DNA of 64,000 nt from Fundidesulfovibrio magnetotacticus (GTDB lineage Bacteria > Desulfobacterota > Desulfovibrionia > Desulfovibrionales > Desulfovibrionaceae), in contig NZ_BLTE01000002.1 of assembly GCF_013019105.1 (NCBI RefSeq), positions 124,001 through 188,000 on the forward strand, read 5' to 3'. How positions within the stretch are numbered: the stretch's first letter is position 1; the number at the start of each line of letters is the position of its first letter. The notes under the pieces are model-generated. The model was not told the origin of the DNA and did no database searches. It was given only the letters and a program-made list of their open reading frames with translations. The position numbers and the translations under genes are program-made. Shown here piece after piece: positions 9,238-17,377 of the stretch.

Positions 9238-9326
9238 GGTCAGGGTGTGACCCTTCGCGGGGTGTCGCCGCCGATCGTCTTCCGATCGGTTGGCGGCGAC
9301 ACCCCGCGAAGGGACACACCCTGACC
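9238..9326. repeat. Long foldback (inverted-repeat) element between convergent genes
   Basis: Two arms of about 35 bases (9238-9272 and 9292-9326) are inverted copies with essentially one mismatch, starting GGTCAGGGTGTG at each outer end. An inner 7-bp stem (CCGATCG/CGATCGG, loop TCTTC) and a 4-base asymmetry complete a single cruciform of about 89 bases. It lies between the convergent gamma subunit and histidine kinase genes. It is far longer than a normal terminator and could be a palindromic mobile element (MITE) or a bidirectional transcription barrier. Confidence 0.7.
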
Positions 9327-9337
9327 AGACGGGACTG

Positions 9338-9379
9338 AAAAAAACCGGCCCCGGCGATCGACACATCGATCCGCCGGGG
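9338..9379 (-). terminator. Intrinsic terminator of the 7TM-DISM histidine kinase gene
   Basis: Read on the - strand, a GC-rich stem (9349-9361 with 9366-9379, one bulge) is followed by seven consecutive T (complement of A 9338-9344). This is a classical Rho-independent terminator about 60 bases after the kinase stop. Read on the + strand a weaker T-rich stretch follows the stem, so it may act in both directions. Confidence 0.7.
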
Positions 9380-9437
9380 CTTCTTCATTCGAAGGCTGGA
9401 GTCGGCTGGGGGGGCCCTGCGGCAGGTCCCGGGCGAT

Positions 9438-11663
9438 TCAGGACGCCCGGGCGTAGGCCTCCGGCTGCTCCGCCCTGTCGAGCAGCACCGTCACCGTGGT
9501 GCGCCCCGGGCGCGAGCAGTCCAGCTCCACGTCCCCGCCCATGGCCCTGGCCATGATCCGGGCGCTGTACGCGCCGAGCCCGGTGCCGCCCTTCTTGCCG
9601 CTGGTGACGAACTTCCCGAAAAACCGCTCCCGGATGTCCCCGGGCACCTCCCCGGGGTTGGAGATGTCCAGGCGCGCCTGAGCGCCCGCGCTCACGGCCA
9701 CCGTGACCTTCTCCTCCCTCCCGCGGGCCTCCAGGGCGTTGCGCAGCAGGTTCACGAGAACCACGTGGAGCAGGAACCCGTCCCCGAGCACGTACAGGGC
9801 TTCCGGCCGGGCGCCCTGCCCGAAGAGCAGCTCCACGGCCGCCTCCTGCCCCGAGGCGACGCCCTCCAGCTCCCGGATCGCCCGGTCCAGCGACTCCGCC
9901 AGGTTCACCGCGCGGATGTCCACCGGATAGGCCCCGGACTCCACCTTGTACATGGCCAGCGCGGCGTTCAACTGGTCGAGCCCCCTGGCCGCCGTCTCCC
10001 CGATCATCCGGCAGTACTGGCGCTGCTTGTCGTTGAGCGGGCCGTAGTAGCCCACGGCCTGCTGCAGGGTGTAGATGGACGAGAGCGGGCTGCGCAGGTC
10101 GTGGTGCACGATGCGCTCGATGTTCTCCTTGAGCTGTTCGAGCTTCTTGCGCTCGGTCACGTCCTCCACCACCCACACGGCGCCGCTCTCGGGCGAGGCG
10201 GGGTCCACCACCTTGCCCAGAGCGCGCAGGTTGCGCCAGTCCCCGCCGACGCCCACCACGCCCTCGCGCTCCAACAGGCCTCCCCGCTCCGGCCCGCCGA
10301 GCAGCTCGGCCAGTCCGGGCAGGCCCTCCAGGGCGATGCCTCCGTCGCCCTCCTCCTGCCCGGCCATCACCCGCAGCGCGTTGTTGGCCCGTGCGAGTTC
10401 GCCCCCCCGCACCAGCCCGATGCCCAGGCGGCTGTTCTCCAGGATGCTCGCCAGCAGCGCGTTCTCCCCGGCGAGCCGCCGACTTTCGCGTTCGGCCTGC
10501 TCCTTGGTCTGCTCCAGGATCTTCACCCGGTAGGCCAGGGCCAGGGACATGACCAGGACCTCCACTGCGGACCCGAACTCCGGGGCGTACAGAGTCGCGG
10601 GGGTGGGTTGCACCGTGCCGGACCAGACCAGGGAATGCAGCACCCCGCAGGCCACGTACACCGACCAGCCCATCAGGAAGATCCCGGCGGGCTTGAACCC
10701 CTGCGCCGCGCGCACGGCCCCGGCGACCACCACCACGGCCGAGGTGGCCAGGGCCAGCACGGGCGCCAGGGCGCTCGCCTGCTTCTCGCCCACGGCGAAG
10801 AGCACGCCCACGAACGCCACGCACAGGCCGAGCTGACCCGACACCAGCAGGTTCAACGCGTTGCGCCCCTTGTCGAGGAGCAGGAACGTTCGCGTGAACA
10901 TCCCGATGCTGAAGATCATGAGCGCGAAGATCAGGCAGAACAGGGTGTGATTGCTTCGCAGGGCCTCGGGGCCGTCCTGGGGGAACAGCAGGAAGTCGAA
11001 CCCGTTCACGATCGAATAGTAGCCCGTGACGAACAGCACGTGCGCCACATACCAGCCGTAACAGGCGTCGCGCAGGGAGGCGAACAGGAAGAGATTGTAG
11101 ACGAACATGGCCAGCAGGAGGCCGAAAAGCATTCCCAGCAGCCATCGACGCGCCTCCGCGCCCCTGTCCGCCGCCTCCCGGGAGACGACGACCGGATCGA
11201 GGGTCATGCCGTGGTATTCCGTCAGGCGGACGTAGGCCGTCAGGCTTTCGCCGTCCGGCGGGGGCAGGGGGATGGCGCTGTTCACGTGGAGCCGGTAGCC
11301 ACCCCGCGCCACGTCGTGCGCCGGGCTGGAGGGGAAATGGCACTCCAGGCCGCTCAGGTAGTTCCAGTTGAGGTCCAGGGTCCAGGCATCCCCTCGCGTC
11401 TCGGGAGGGAACGCCAGGGTGATCTTCAGCCAGCAGGGACGCCCGTTTGCTGCGTGATGGTAGGGGCGTTGCGCCTCCCGGAACCCGACGGGGCCTGCGC
11501 CGGAGACGACCTCCCGGAGGGTCGGCGCCCCGGTGGGGTCTTCGAGCACGGCAAAGGAGGCGATGGAAGGAACAGGCCCGGCGTGGGCCTGCGCGGCGGC
11601 AAAAAGCAGGATCAGGCACGCGGCCAGCGCCGTTCGCGCACCGGTACGACGGATTGCCTGCAT
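9438..11663 (-). CDS. Membrane sensor histidine kinase with 7TMR-DISM input domain
   Basis: 741 aa from the ATG at 11663, chosen because it begins a good signal peptide (MQAIRRTG, then a hydrophobic stretch ending AQAHA) after a G-rich site. Order of parts: a periplasmic beta-domain (about 30-165, DISMED2-like), seven membrane helices (about 173-379), a coiled linker, a degenerate PAS-like segment, an H-box HHDLRSPL at about 520-527 and a HATPase domain. The HATPase keeps an N-box (NLLRNALEA) and GTGLGAYSARI. The usual DxGxG G1 box reads SNPGEVP. Known family role: 7TMR-DISM receptors sense periplasmic ligands such as carbohydrates. No response regulator is adjacent, so its partner is unknown. 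The paralogous kinase at 40829-42007 shares the unusual ATPase signature. Confidence 0.88.
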   Translation of the reverse strand: MQAIRRTGARTALAACLILLFAAAQAHAGPVPSIASFAVLEDPTGAPTLREVVSGAGPVGFREAQRPYHHAANGRPCWLKITLAFPPETRGDAWTLDLNWNYLSGLECHFPSSPAHDVARGGYRLHVNSAIPLPPPDGESLTAYVRLTEYHGMTLDPVVVSREAADRGAEARRWLLGMLFGLLLAMFVYNLFLFASLRDACYGWYVAHVLFVTGYYSIVNGFDFLLFPQDGPEALRSNHTLFCLIFALMIFSIGMFTRTFLLLDKGRNALNLLVSGQLGLCVAFVGVLFAVGEKQASALAPVLALATSAVVVVAGAVRAAQGFKPAGIFLMGWSVYVACGVLHSLVWSGTVQPTPATLYAPEFGSAVEVLVMSLALAYRVKILEQTKEQAERESRRLAGENALLASILENSRLGIGLVRGGELARANNALRVMAGQEEGDGGIALEGLPGLAELLGGPERGGLLEREGVVGVGGDWRNLRALGKVVDPASPESGAVWVVEDVTERKKLEQLKENIERIVHHDLRSPLSSIYTLQQAVGYYGPLNDKQRQYCRMIGETAARGLDQLNAALAMYKVESGAYPVDIRAVNLAESLDRAIRELEGVASGQEAAVELLFGQGARPEALYVLGDGFLLHVVLVNLLRNALEARGREEKVTVAVSAGAQARLDISNPGEVPGDIRERFFGKFVTSGKKGGTGLGAYSARIMARAMGGDVELDCSRPGRTTVTVLLDRAEQPEAYARAS

Positions 11664-11884
11664 GGAAAGCCCCCGCGCGAACCTGGACGAGCTGGTCGCG
11701 TATTTGATACCAGTCCCGACTGACGAACACCGGCCCCGCTTCAAGCCTGTTGGCCCGAGCATACGCAATACCGCGTTGAAAACCAAGGTTTTCTACAGAC
11801 CGGCATGGTAGGAATGCGCCCGGCGCTGCGCAGCCCCGGCGGCGCGGCGGGCGAAGCCCTCAACGACCCCACAAAGAGGCTTTC

Positions 11885-12721
11885 ATGCTCCACGACTCCA
11901 CGTCCCCGCGCATCCCGGAGAAGCTTTTCGGGATCATCGGCCATCCCCTGGGCCAGACGCTTTCGCCGCTGCTGCACAACTGGGGATACGAACGCCTGGG
12001 CCTGCCCTTCGCGTTCATGGCCTTCCCCACCCCCCCGGAGCGCCTGGGCGCGCTGATGCGCGCGGCGCGGGCGCTGCCGTTGTCCGGGCTCTCGGTGACC
12101 ATCCCCCACAAGCAGGCGGTGATGGAGCACCTGGAGCGCTTCACGCTCCTGGCCACGCGCACGGGCGCGGTGAACACCGTCTACTGGGAGGACGGCCGCC
12201 TGGTGGGCCACAACACGGACGTGGAGGGCTTCATGGCCCCCCTGGAGGGCCGCAAGGACCTGGGCCCCGTGCTGGTGCTGGGCGCGGGCGGCGCGGCGCG
12301 CGCGGTGCTGGCCGGGCTGGCGGAACTGGGGGCCGGACCGGTGACGGTGTGCAACCGCGACGGCCGCCGGGCCGAGTCCCTGGCATCCCAGTTCGGGGCG
12401 CAGGCCGAGGACTGGGAGGCGCGCGCCCGGGTGCAGGCCCGGCTGGTGGTGAACACAACACCCCTGGGCATGGCGGGCAAGGCCGTGGGCCTCTCGCCCA
12501 TGCCCGCCGGATACTGGTCCGCCGGGCAGGTGGCCTACGACCTGGTGTACAATCCGGCCGAGACGGCCTTCCTGCGCGAGGCGCGCGCGGGCGGCGCGCA
12601 GACCGTGGACGGCCTGGCCATGTTCGCGGGCCAGGCCGTGGCGCAGTTCCGGCTCTGGACCGGGCGCGAGCTGCCCCTGGACGAAGTGCGCGCCGTGCTG
12701 GCGGGGGCGCTTGGGCTCTAA
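11885..12721 (+). CDS. aroE: Shikimate dehydrogenase
   Basis: 278 aa, a standard AroE length. It reduces 3-dehydroshikimate to shikimate with NADPH in aromatic amino-acid synthesis. The substrate site shows LSPLLHN (residues 26-32), the catalytic lysine in VTIPHK (Lys76) and the aspartate in NTDVEGF (Asp112). The dinucleotide fold has GAGGAARA from about 133 and an NRDGRR segment that could bind NADP phosphate. The ATG at 11885 follows an AAAGAGG site. It diverges from the histidine kinase and converges on the SGNH gene. No other aro genes are adjacent. Confidence 0.95.
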   Translation: MLHDSTSPRIPEKLFGIIGHPLGQTLSPLLHNWGYERLGLPFAFMAFPTPPERLGALMRAARALPLSGLSVTIPHKQAVMEHLERFTLLATRTGAVNTVYWEDGRLVGHNTDVEGFMAPLEGRKDLGPVLVLGAGGAARAVLAGLAELGAGPVTVCNRDGRRAESLASQFGAQAEDWEARARVQARLVVNTTPLGMAGKAVGLSPMPAGYWSAGQVAYDLVYNPAETAFLREARAGGAQTVDGLAMFAGQAVAQFRLWTGRELPLDEVRAVLAGALGL

Positions 12722-12778
12722 CCCGGCGCGAGAAGACAGGCCGAGTCCCTCAGGGCCGGTGCGCGGTGCAGGCCGCGT

Positions 12779-12803
12779 CCCGGCCCTTCGTCATTGGGCC
12801 GGG
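12779..12803. terminator. Hairpin between convergent aroE and SGNH genes
   Basis: An 8-bp perfect stem CCCGGCCC/GGGCCGGG (12779-12786 and 12796-12803) with a 9-base loop lies between two converging stop codons. It may serve both genes. No clear T tract is present. Confidence 0.4.
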
Positions 12804-12821
12804 CGCGGTCACGGCCTTGCA

Positions 12822-14039
12822 TCATTGGAGCGGGGCGCAGTCCCTGGCGACCTGGGGCCAGGCGTCGCGGATGATGCGGGCCAGGACGTCCTGTCCCTGT
12901 GCGGTCATATGGGTGTCGTGGGGGTAGTAGAGCAGGCTGCGGGCGGGGTCTGCCAGCAGGGCCGGGCGGGTGTCCAGGGCCTCCAGGCCCGCCTCACGGC
13001 AGAGGGCGAGAAACTCGTCCTGCATGGCGTCGAGGTTCGCCGCGATGGTCCTGTACTCGCGGGCGAAGGAGGAGGCGGGGTCCAGCCGGGCCGTGTCGAT
13101 GTCGCCCCGCACCACCTGCAGCCCGGTGGGGATGGCCGCCACATGGATGCGCAGGTCCGGGGATTCCAGGGCCTTGAGCCGGGCCAGGGTCTCCCGGATG
13201 GCGGGGATGTTGCGCCGGAAGTTCTCCAGGGTGAGCATGTGCTTGACCACCAGGTGGAAGGAGAAGGGGATGCCCTGCCAGGTGGGGGCGCGCAAGGGCG
13301 CCACGGCGTAGCCGTCCATGCCCGGCTCGGCGGCCAGGGCCAGGCCAGGCCCCACGCGGCCCAGGGCCAGGGCGGCCAGGCGGCGCAGGGGCCCCAGCCG
13401 CAGGAGGTAGCCCAGGCGGTCGGCCTCGCGCTCCTGCCGGGCAAGGTTCACGTCCATGTCCAGGGTGAGGTCGTTGCCCATGTAGGAGAGCACCACCACG
13501 TCGCGCCCGGTGAAGCGTCGGTCCGGGGGCAGGTCTCGGGTGAAGTGGCGGACGATGCGGGGATAGTGGGCCAGGCCGTAGCCGCCCATGGAGGCGTTGT
13601 AGACCGGGCAGCCCGTGAGCCGGGCGTAGACGGCCGGCGCTGCCAGGCGCGAGCCCACGCCGCCCCCCACGGCGAAGGAGTCGCCGGTGAAAAGCACGCG
13701 GGCCTGGTCCGGGCGGAGGGCGTTTTTGTAGCCGTGGGGGTCCACGGGGTCGTCGTCCAGGGGGATGGTGTCGTAGGGGATGCCGTGGAAAGCGTGGGTG
13801 TCAGGGTAGTAGCGGTCGGGCTGTTGACCCTGGGCGTGGACGAAGCCGCCGAGCCAGTCGCGGTACTGGGGGTGCCGGTGCAGGTCGAGGATGTCCAGGG
13901 AGACGAGCTGTTCCCAGGTCCCGGGCGCGAGCAGGGGGCGCAGGAGGTTCGTGCTGCAATAGAGCCCCGTGGAGCAGGCGAGCAGGAGCAGGTAGACGTA
14001 GGCCGGAAGCGCGGCCAGCTTGAGCAGGCGCTTGAGCAT
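12822..14039 (-). CDS. AlgX/AlgJ-like SGNH hydrolase-fold protein
   Basis: 405 aa. One N-terminal hydrophobic segment (about residues 10-27) suggests a signal anchor facing the periplasm. The SGNH signature is present: LFTGDSFAVGGG with the nucleophile Ser121, a glycine in NASMGGYG, Asn in SYMGND, and a C-terminal PHDTHMTAQG with Asp375 and His377. The D-T-H spacing resembles the DTHW motif of AlgX/AlgJ-type polysaccharide O-acetyltransferases, unlike the DxxH of classical GDSL esterases. It may therefore acylate or deacylate an envelope polymer; this is inference. It lies downstream of the lytic transglycosylase on the same strand, separated by a hairpin. Confidence 0.75.
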   Translation of the reverse strand: MLKRLLKLAALPAYVYLLLLACSTGLYCSTNLLRPLLAPGTWEQLVSLDILDLHRHPQYRDWLGGFVHAQGQQPDRYYPDTHAFHGIPYDTIPLDDDPVDPHGYKNALRPDQARVLFTGDSFAVGGGVGSRLAAPAVYARLTGCPVYNASMGGYGLAHYPRIVRHFTRDLPPDRRFTGRDVVVLSYMGNDLTLDMDVNLARQEREADRLGYLLRLGPLRRLAALALGRVGPGLALAAEPGMDGYAVAPLRAPTWQGIPFSFHLVVKHMLTLENFRRNIPAIRETLARLKALESPDLRIHVAAIPTGLQVVRGDIDTARLDPASSFAREYRTIAANLDAMQDEFLALCREAGLEALDTRPALLADPARSLLYYPHDTHMTAQGQDVLARIIRDAWPQVARDCAPLQ

Positions 14040-14060
14040 GGTGGACCTTGGGAAATGGCG

Positions 14061-14087
14061 GCGCGGCCGGAGGTGTTCCGGCCGCGC
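14061..14087 (-). terminator. Hairpin after the lytic transglycosylase gene
   Basis: An 11-bp perfect GC-rich stem (14061-14071 with 14077-14087, 5-base loop) lies 49 bases past the transglycosylase stop and just 22 bases before the SGNH start. It may attenuate read-through into the SGNH gene. Confidence 0.5.
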
Positions 14088-14136
14088 GGTGCGTTGTAGC
14101 AGGGCTTGGGGCGTCGCGCCAGGGGCGAGTTCGTGC

Positions 14137-15690
14137 TCAGGTGCCGGGGCGGCGGATGATCTTGTAGCGCGGCGCGGGGTTGAGCTGGGTCTGCTCCCCG
14201 GCCCTGTCGTCCTGGGCCTGCAGGGAAGGCGCGGGTGTCGCCTGGGCCTGCTGCCGCGCCTTGGCGGGCGCGGCCTGGGCCTGCTGCTGGGGCTTGGCGG
14301 GCGCGGCCTGGGCGGCCTGCCGGGCGGGGATGAGCAGGGGCGTGCCAGGGGTGAGGGCTTGGCGCGGGTCGGCCTTGTTCACGGCGATGAGTTCCTGCAC
14401 GCCCGCGCCGGTCTTGGCGGCCACGGACTCCAGGGTGTCGCCCTTGCGCACGATGTAGAGGGCGGGCTGGATGGCTGGCTGTCCCGAGGGCTGGGCCTGG
14501 GCCACGGCGCTGCGGGCGGGCGCGGGCTCCAGGGACTGGCCCGGGCCGTCCAGGGCGCAGGCGGCCAGGGGGATGAGCACGGCCTTGCCGGGGATGGGCC
14601 TGTCGTGCCCCTTGTTGGCCTCGCGCAGGGTGTTGGCGGGGATGCCGGTCTCGCGCGAGATGGTCCACCAGGTGTCTCCGCCCCGGGCGAGGCGGGCCGC
14701 GCCGGTGGCGGCGTCGCGGGGGTGGTCCACGTAGGCCAGGGCCGAGTGGGCGAGCTTTTTGGGCACCCAGGCGGCGGTGGAGCGGTCCGGGGGGCTCACC
14801 TGACGGCGGTAGGCCGGGTTGAGGGCGTGGAACTGCTCCCAGGAGAGGCCCAGGTGGGCGGCCAGTCCGGAGAGGTCGGTCCCGGCGGGGATGCGCACCT
14901 CTTCCAGGTCCTTGGCCACGCGCATGTCGGGGGCCTTGAAGCCGAGCTTCTGGGCGTTCTGGGCGATCTTGAGCATGGCCAGGTAGCGGGGCACGTAGTG
15001 CCTGGTCTCGTCCTTGATGGGCGCGGAGGACTTGGCCAGGGAGTTGAAGGTCTGCGCGCCGGTGGACGTCATGGCGCGCGAGACCGCGCCCTCCCCCGCG
15101 TTGTAGGCGGCAAGCGCCAGCTGCCAGTCCCCGAACTGCTGGTGGAGGATCTTGAGGTAGCGGACGGCCGCAGCGGTGGAGAGGTAGGGGTCGCGGCGCT
15201 CGTCGAGCCACCAGTCCACGGTGAGCCCGAAGCGGCGGGCGGTGGCGGGCATGAACTGCCACATGCCCACGGCCCCGGCCGAGGACACGGCCAGCACGTT
15301 GTAGCCCGACTCGATGTAGGGCAGGGCCAGCAGGTCCTGGGGCAGGCGGTGGCTGGCCAGCACGGCGCGGACGTATTCCAGGTGGGGCTCGCTGCGCATG
15401 AGCCAGCGCTGCACGGTGTCGCGCTTGTCGCGGGTGTAGCTCTGGAAGAAGAGCTGCACCTCGCGGGTCTCTTCGGCGGTGAGCTTGAAGGAGATGCCGA
15501 CCTTGGAGTCCAGGGCCTGGCGTTCGACCGGGGTGAGCGGACGGCCCCGGCTGTTCTTGAGGGCGTCGAGTTCGGTGATTTCGGGTTCGAGGTTGGAGAC
15601 GGGCTTGGCTTCGCGGCCGGTGTGGACGCTGGGCCCCGCGCACCCGGCCAGGAGCAGCAGACAGACGATGGTGAGAAGCCTGGCGGTCAT
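14137..15690 (-). CDS. mltD: Membrane-bound lytic murein transglycosylase, MltD-like, with LysM repeats
   Basis: 517 aa from the ATG at 15690, chosen for its GAGGGGG site and lipoprotein signal peptide ending LLLAGC (Cys17). The SLT/GH23 domain spans roughly residues 95-235. It shows the catalytic glutamate in PYIESGYN (Glu127), GAVGMWQFMPATA and YNAGEGAV. One degenerate and two good LysM domains follow (KGDT- and GDTW-containing). The C-terminus is a Gln/Ala/Pro-rich tail with imperfect QQQAQAAPAK repeats. MltD enzymes cleave peptidoglycan glycans to 1,6-anhydromuropeptides while anchored in the outer membrane. The family and domain order match MltD well; the Gln-rich tail is an addition. 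Confidence 0.92.
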   Translation of the reverse strand: MTARLLTIVCLLLLAGCAGPSVHTGREAKPVSNLEPEITELDALKNSRGRPLTPVERQALDSKVGISFKLTAEETREVQLFFQSYTRDKRDTVQRWLMRSEPHLEYVRAVLASHRLPQDLLALPYIESGYNVLAVSSAGAVGMWQFMPATARRFGLTVDWWLDERRDPYLSTAAAVRYLKILHQQFGDWQLALAAYNAGEGAVSRAMTSTGAQTFNSLAKSSAPIKDETRHYVPRYLAMLKIAQNAQKLGFKAPDMRVAKDLEEVRIPAGTDLSGLAAHLGLSWEQFHALNPAYRRQVSPPDRSTAAWVPKKLAHSALAYVDHPRDAATGAARLARGGDTWWTISRETGIPANTLREANKGHDRPIPGKAVLIPLAACALDGPGQSLEPAPARSAVAQAQPSGQPAIQPALYIVRKGDTLESVAAKTGAGVQELIAVNKADPRQALTPGTPLLIPARQAAQAAPAKPQQQAQAAPAKARQQAQATPAPSLQAQDDRAGEQTQLNPAPRYKIIRRPGT

Positions 15691-15854
15691 GGTCGCCCCC
15701 TCGGTTCGTTCTTCCGTGGAGCCGACAAAGCACGAAGTGTGCCGAACAATAGATTTCAGATGCTTACCTGGCACAACGCGGCGCGAGGCGCTCCGGGAGA
15801 CAAAATCCCGCCGCAACGGGCCGTCGGGCGCGACGCGCCACGCGCCACGCGAAA

Positions 15855-15876
15855 CCGCCGCCCCTGAGGGCGGCGG
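15855..15876 (-). terminator. Terminator after the CsgG-like lipoprotein gene
   Basis: A 9-bp perfect stem CCGCCGCCC/GGGCGGCGG (15855-15863 and 15868-15876) is followed on the - strand by a short TTTC. It lies about 100 bases past the lipoprotein stop. Confidence 0.5.
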
Positions 15877-15972
15877 CTCGTGGAGGAGCGCCCTGGCCCG
15901 GACCGCTCCGGCGTGGGGCTCGGCGGTCCGGCCAGGGCGCGACCGGGCCCCCGGGACCCGGCCGGCAGCGAA

Positions 15973-17022
15973 TCATTCGGCGGGCTTGCCCTCCTGGGCG
16001 GCCTGTTCCTTGAGACTCTGCTGGAGTTTTGCGTAGGTTTCGGCGTCCATGCGCAGGCCGCCGCTCTCGGTGGCCTCGATGGTTCCCGAGGCCTGGTGCG
16101 ATCCGGCCTTGGCGTGGGCTGCCTTGGCGGGCTGGTGGGCGGGCTTGGCCGGTTCGGCCTGGGCCGCCTTCTCGGGCTGAGCCTTGCCGGTCTGGGCAGC
16201 GGGCTCCTCGTCGGTCTCCGGCGCGGCGGCCGAGGCCTGCACCACGGGCGGCGGCTGGTCGCCCTTGTACTGGGAGTCAATCTCCTGCACGGCCTTCTGC
16301 ACCAGGAGCTGGGACATGGTGTCCAGGCCCACGCGCACGCCCTTTGCCTGGGTGATGCCCAAAAACGACGTGACCTTCTCGCCGATCTCCATCTTCTCTT
16401 CGAAGTAGCCCGTGGCGGCCTGCTCGCCGGTCACGGCGTCGAGGATCTTGTAGCGCAGGCCCACCAGCCAGACCTCCGAGGCGTCGCTGGACTTGGCCGA
16501 GGCGATGGCCGCCCCGGCGGCCGTGCCCGCCGCCTTGCTGTCGGTGGCCCCCGCGATAAGCGCCCCGGCGATGATGCCCAGGGTGGTGCCGTCAAACTTC
16601 TTCTGGGCGGCGGCCACGGGTTCGGCCTTGAGGATGTCGAAGCGCAGGAACCAGCGCGTGGTCTGGAAGCGGCCCTTGCGGAACTTCTTGAGGGAGTCCG
16701 GGTCGCCCATGCCCACGGCCACCTGGATTTCGTTGATCAGGGGGCCGATGTCCGAGCGCTCCAGGACCTTGAAATTGGCCTTGGAGAGCTCGATCTCGGC
16801 GAAGTCGGCGATGTTGTTCTCGGAGACCTTCTGGGTGAACGTGGCCCCCGAAGCCTTGATGCTGCCCGGGAGCACCACGATCTGCGGCCCCGGGACCGAG
16901 GCGTTGGCGTATTCCACGGGCTTGTAGGCCACTGCGTCGGCCTGTTCCTTGGCGGCATCGGACGCGGACTTGCAGCCCGAAAGAGCCATCAGAACCAGCA
17001 TGGTCGCCAGGAACCGCTTCAT
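15973..17022 (-). CDS. CsgG/HfaB-like outer-membrane lipoprotein with Ala/Lys-rich tail
   Basis: 349 aa from the ATG at 17022, which follows an AGGAGG site and begins a lipoprotein signal (MKRFLATML...LSGC, Cys17). The body contains VVLPGSI, a NIADFAEIELSKANFKVLERSDI segment and a glycine/alanine-rich hydrophobic stretch (LGIIAGALIAGA). It resembles CsgG-type secretion lipoproteins, in which a 'vLER' segment precedes the assembly domain. A further 90 residues at the C-terminus are rich in Ala, Lys, Pro and His with no clear fold. CsgG proteins form nonameric outer-membrane pores for curli or holdfast. No curli subunit genes are adjacent, so an export role is not established. The family call is moderate. 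Confidence 0.55.
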   Translation of the reverse strand: MKRFLATMLVLMALSGCKSASDAAKEQADAVAYKPVEYANASVPGPQIVVLPGSIKASGATFTQKVSENNIADFAEIELSKANFKVLERSDIGPLINEIQVAVGMGDPDSLKKFRKGRFQTTRWFLRFDILKAEPVAAAQKKFDGTTLGIIAGALIAGATDSKAAGTAAGAAIASAKSSDASEVWLVGLRYKILDAVTGEQAATGYFEEKMEIGEKVTSFLGITQAKGVRVGLDTMSQLLVQKAVQEIDSQYKGDQPPPVVQASAAAPETDEEPAAQTGKAQPEKAAQAEPAKPAHQPAKAAHAKAGSHQASGTIEATESGGLRMDAETYAKLQQSLKEQAAQEGKPAE

Positions 17023-17211
17023 GGATGCCTCCTGCGTCGGAGGAGCCGGGACAGCGCTCGCCGGAAAAACTTTTGTCTTCTTCATATCCCGCGCGATGGG
17101 ATTGGGCAAGGCGAAAGCGGTTGAAGGCGCGGGAGGCGCTGCACGCCGGACCGCGAGGGGGGGGCCGGAGGCCGCGGGCGAAGCCCCGGGGCGTCGGCGC
17201 GGCACGTGAAA

Positions 17212-17245
17212 GGGCCGCCCCTCCCCGTGCGGGGAGGGACGGCCC
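17212..17245. terminator. GC-rich stem-loop upstream of the CsgG-like gene
   Basis: A long stem (GGGCCG plus CCCTCCCCG pairing with CGGGGAGGG plus CGGCCC, one mismatch, 2-base loop) forms at 17212-17245. It is the second of two hairpins downstream of the AOR gene. Confidence 0.4.
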
Positions 17246-17263
17246 CTGGTTGGCTAGAGACCC

Positions 17264-17296
17264 GCCCGGAGGCGGCTTCGGGCACCGCCTCCGGGC
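17264..17296 (-). terminator. Terminator-like hairpin after the AOR gene
   Basis: A 12-bp stem (17264-17275 with 17285-17296, 9-base loop) lies about 80 bases past the AOR stop on the - strand. It has no T run. Confidence 0.45.
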
Positions 17297-17377
17297 GGCG
17301 GGTCCGCCCTGCCCCCGGTCCGGCTCCGCGCCGGTTCCCGGAGGCCCCGGGCTCCGGCCGAATGGAGCGCGCCGCGC

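Larger units (their letters stand above)
17023..17377. other. Intergenic stretch holding two hairpins, no gene seen
   Basis: 355 bases separate the AOR stop from the CsgG-like start. Apart from the two stem-loops listed separately and the AGGAGG site of the lipoprotein gene, the sequence is GC-rich without a convincing small gene or promoter. Confidence 0.5.
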
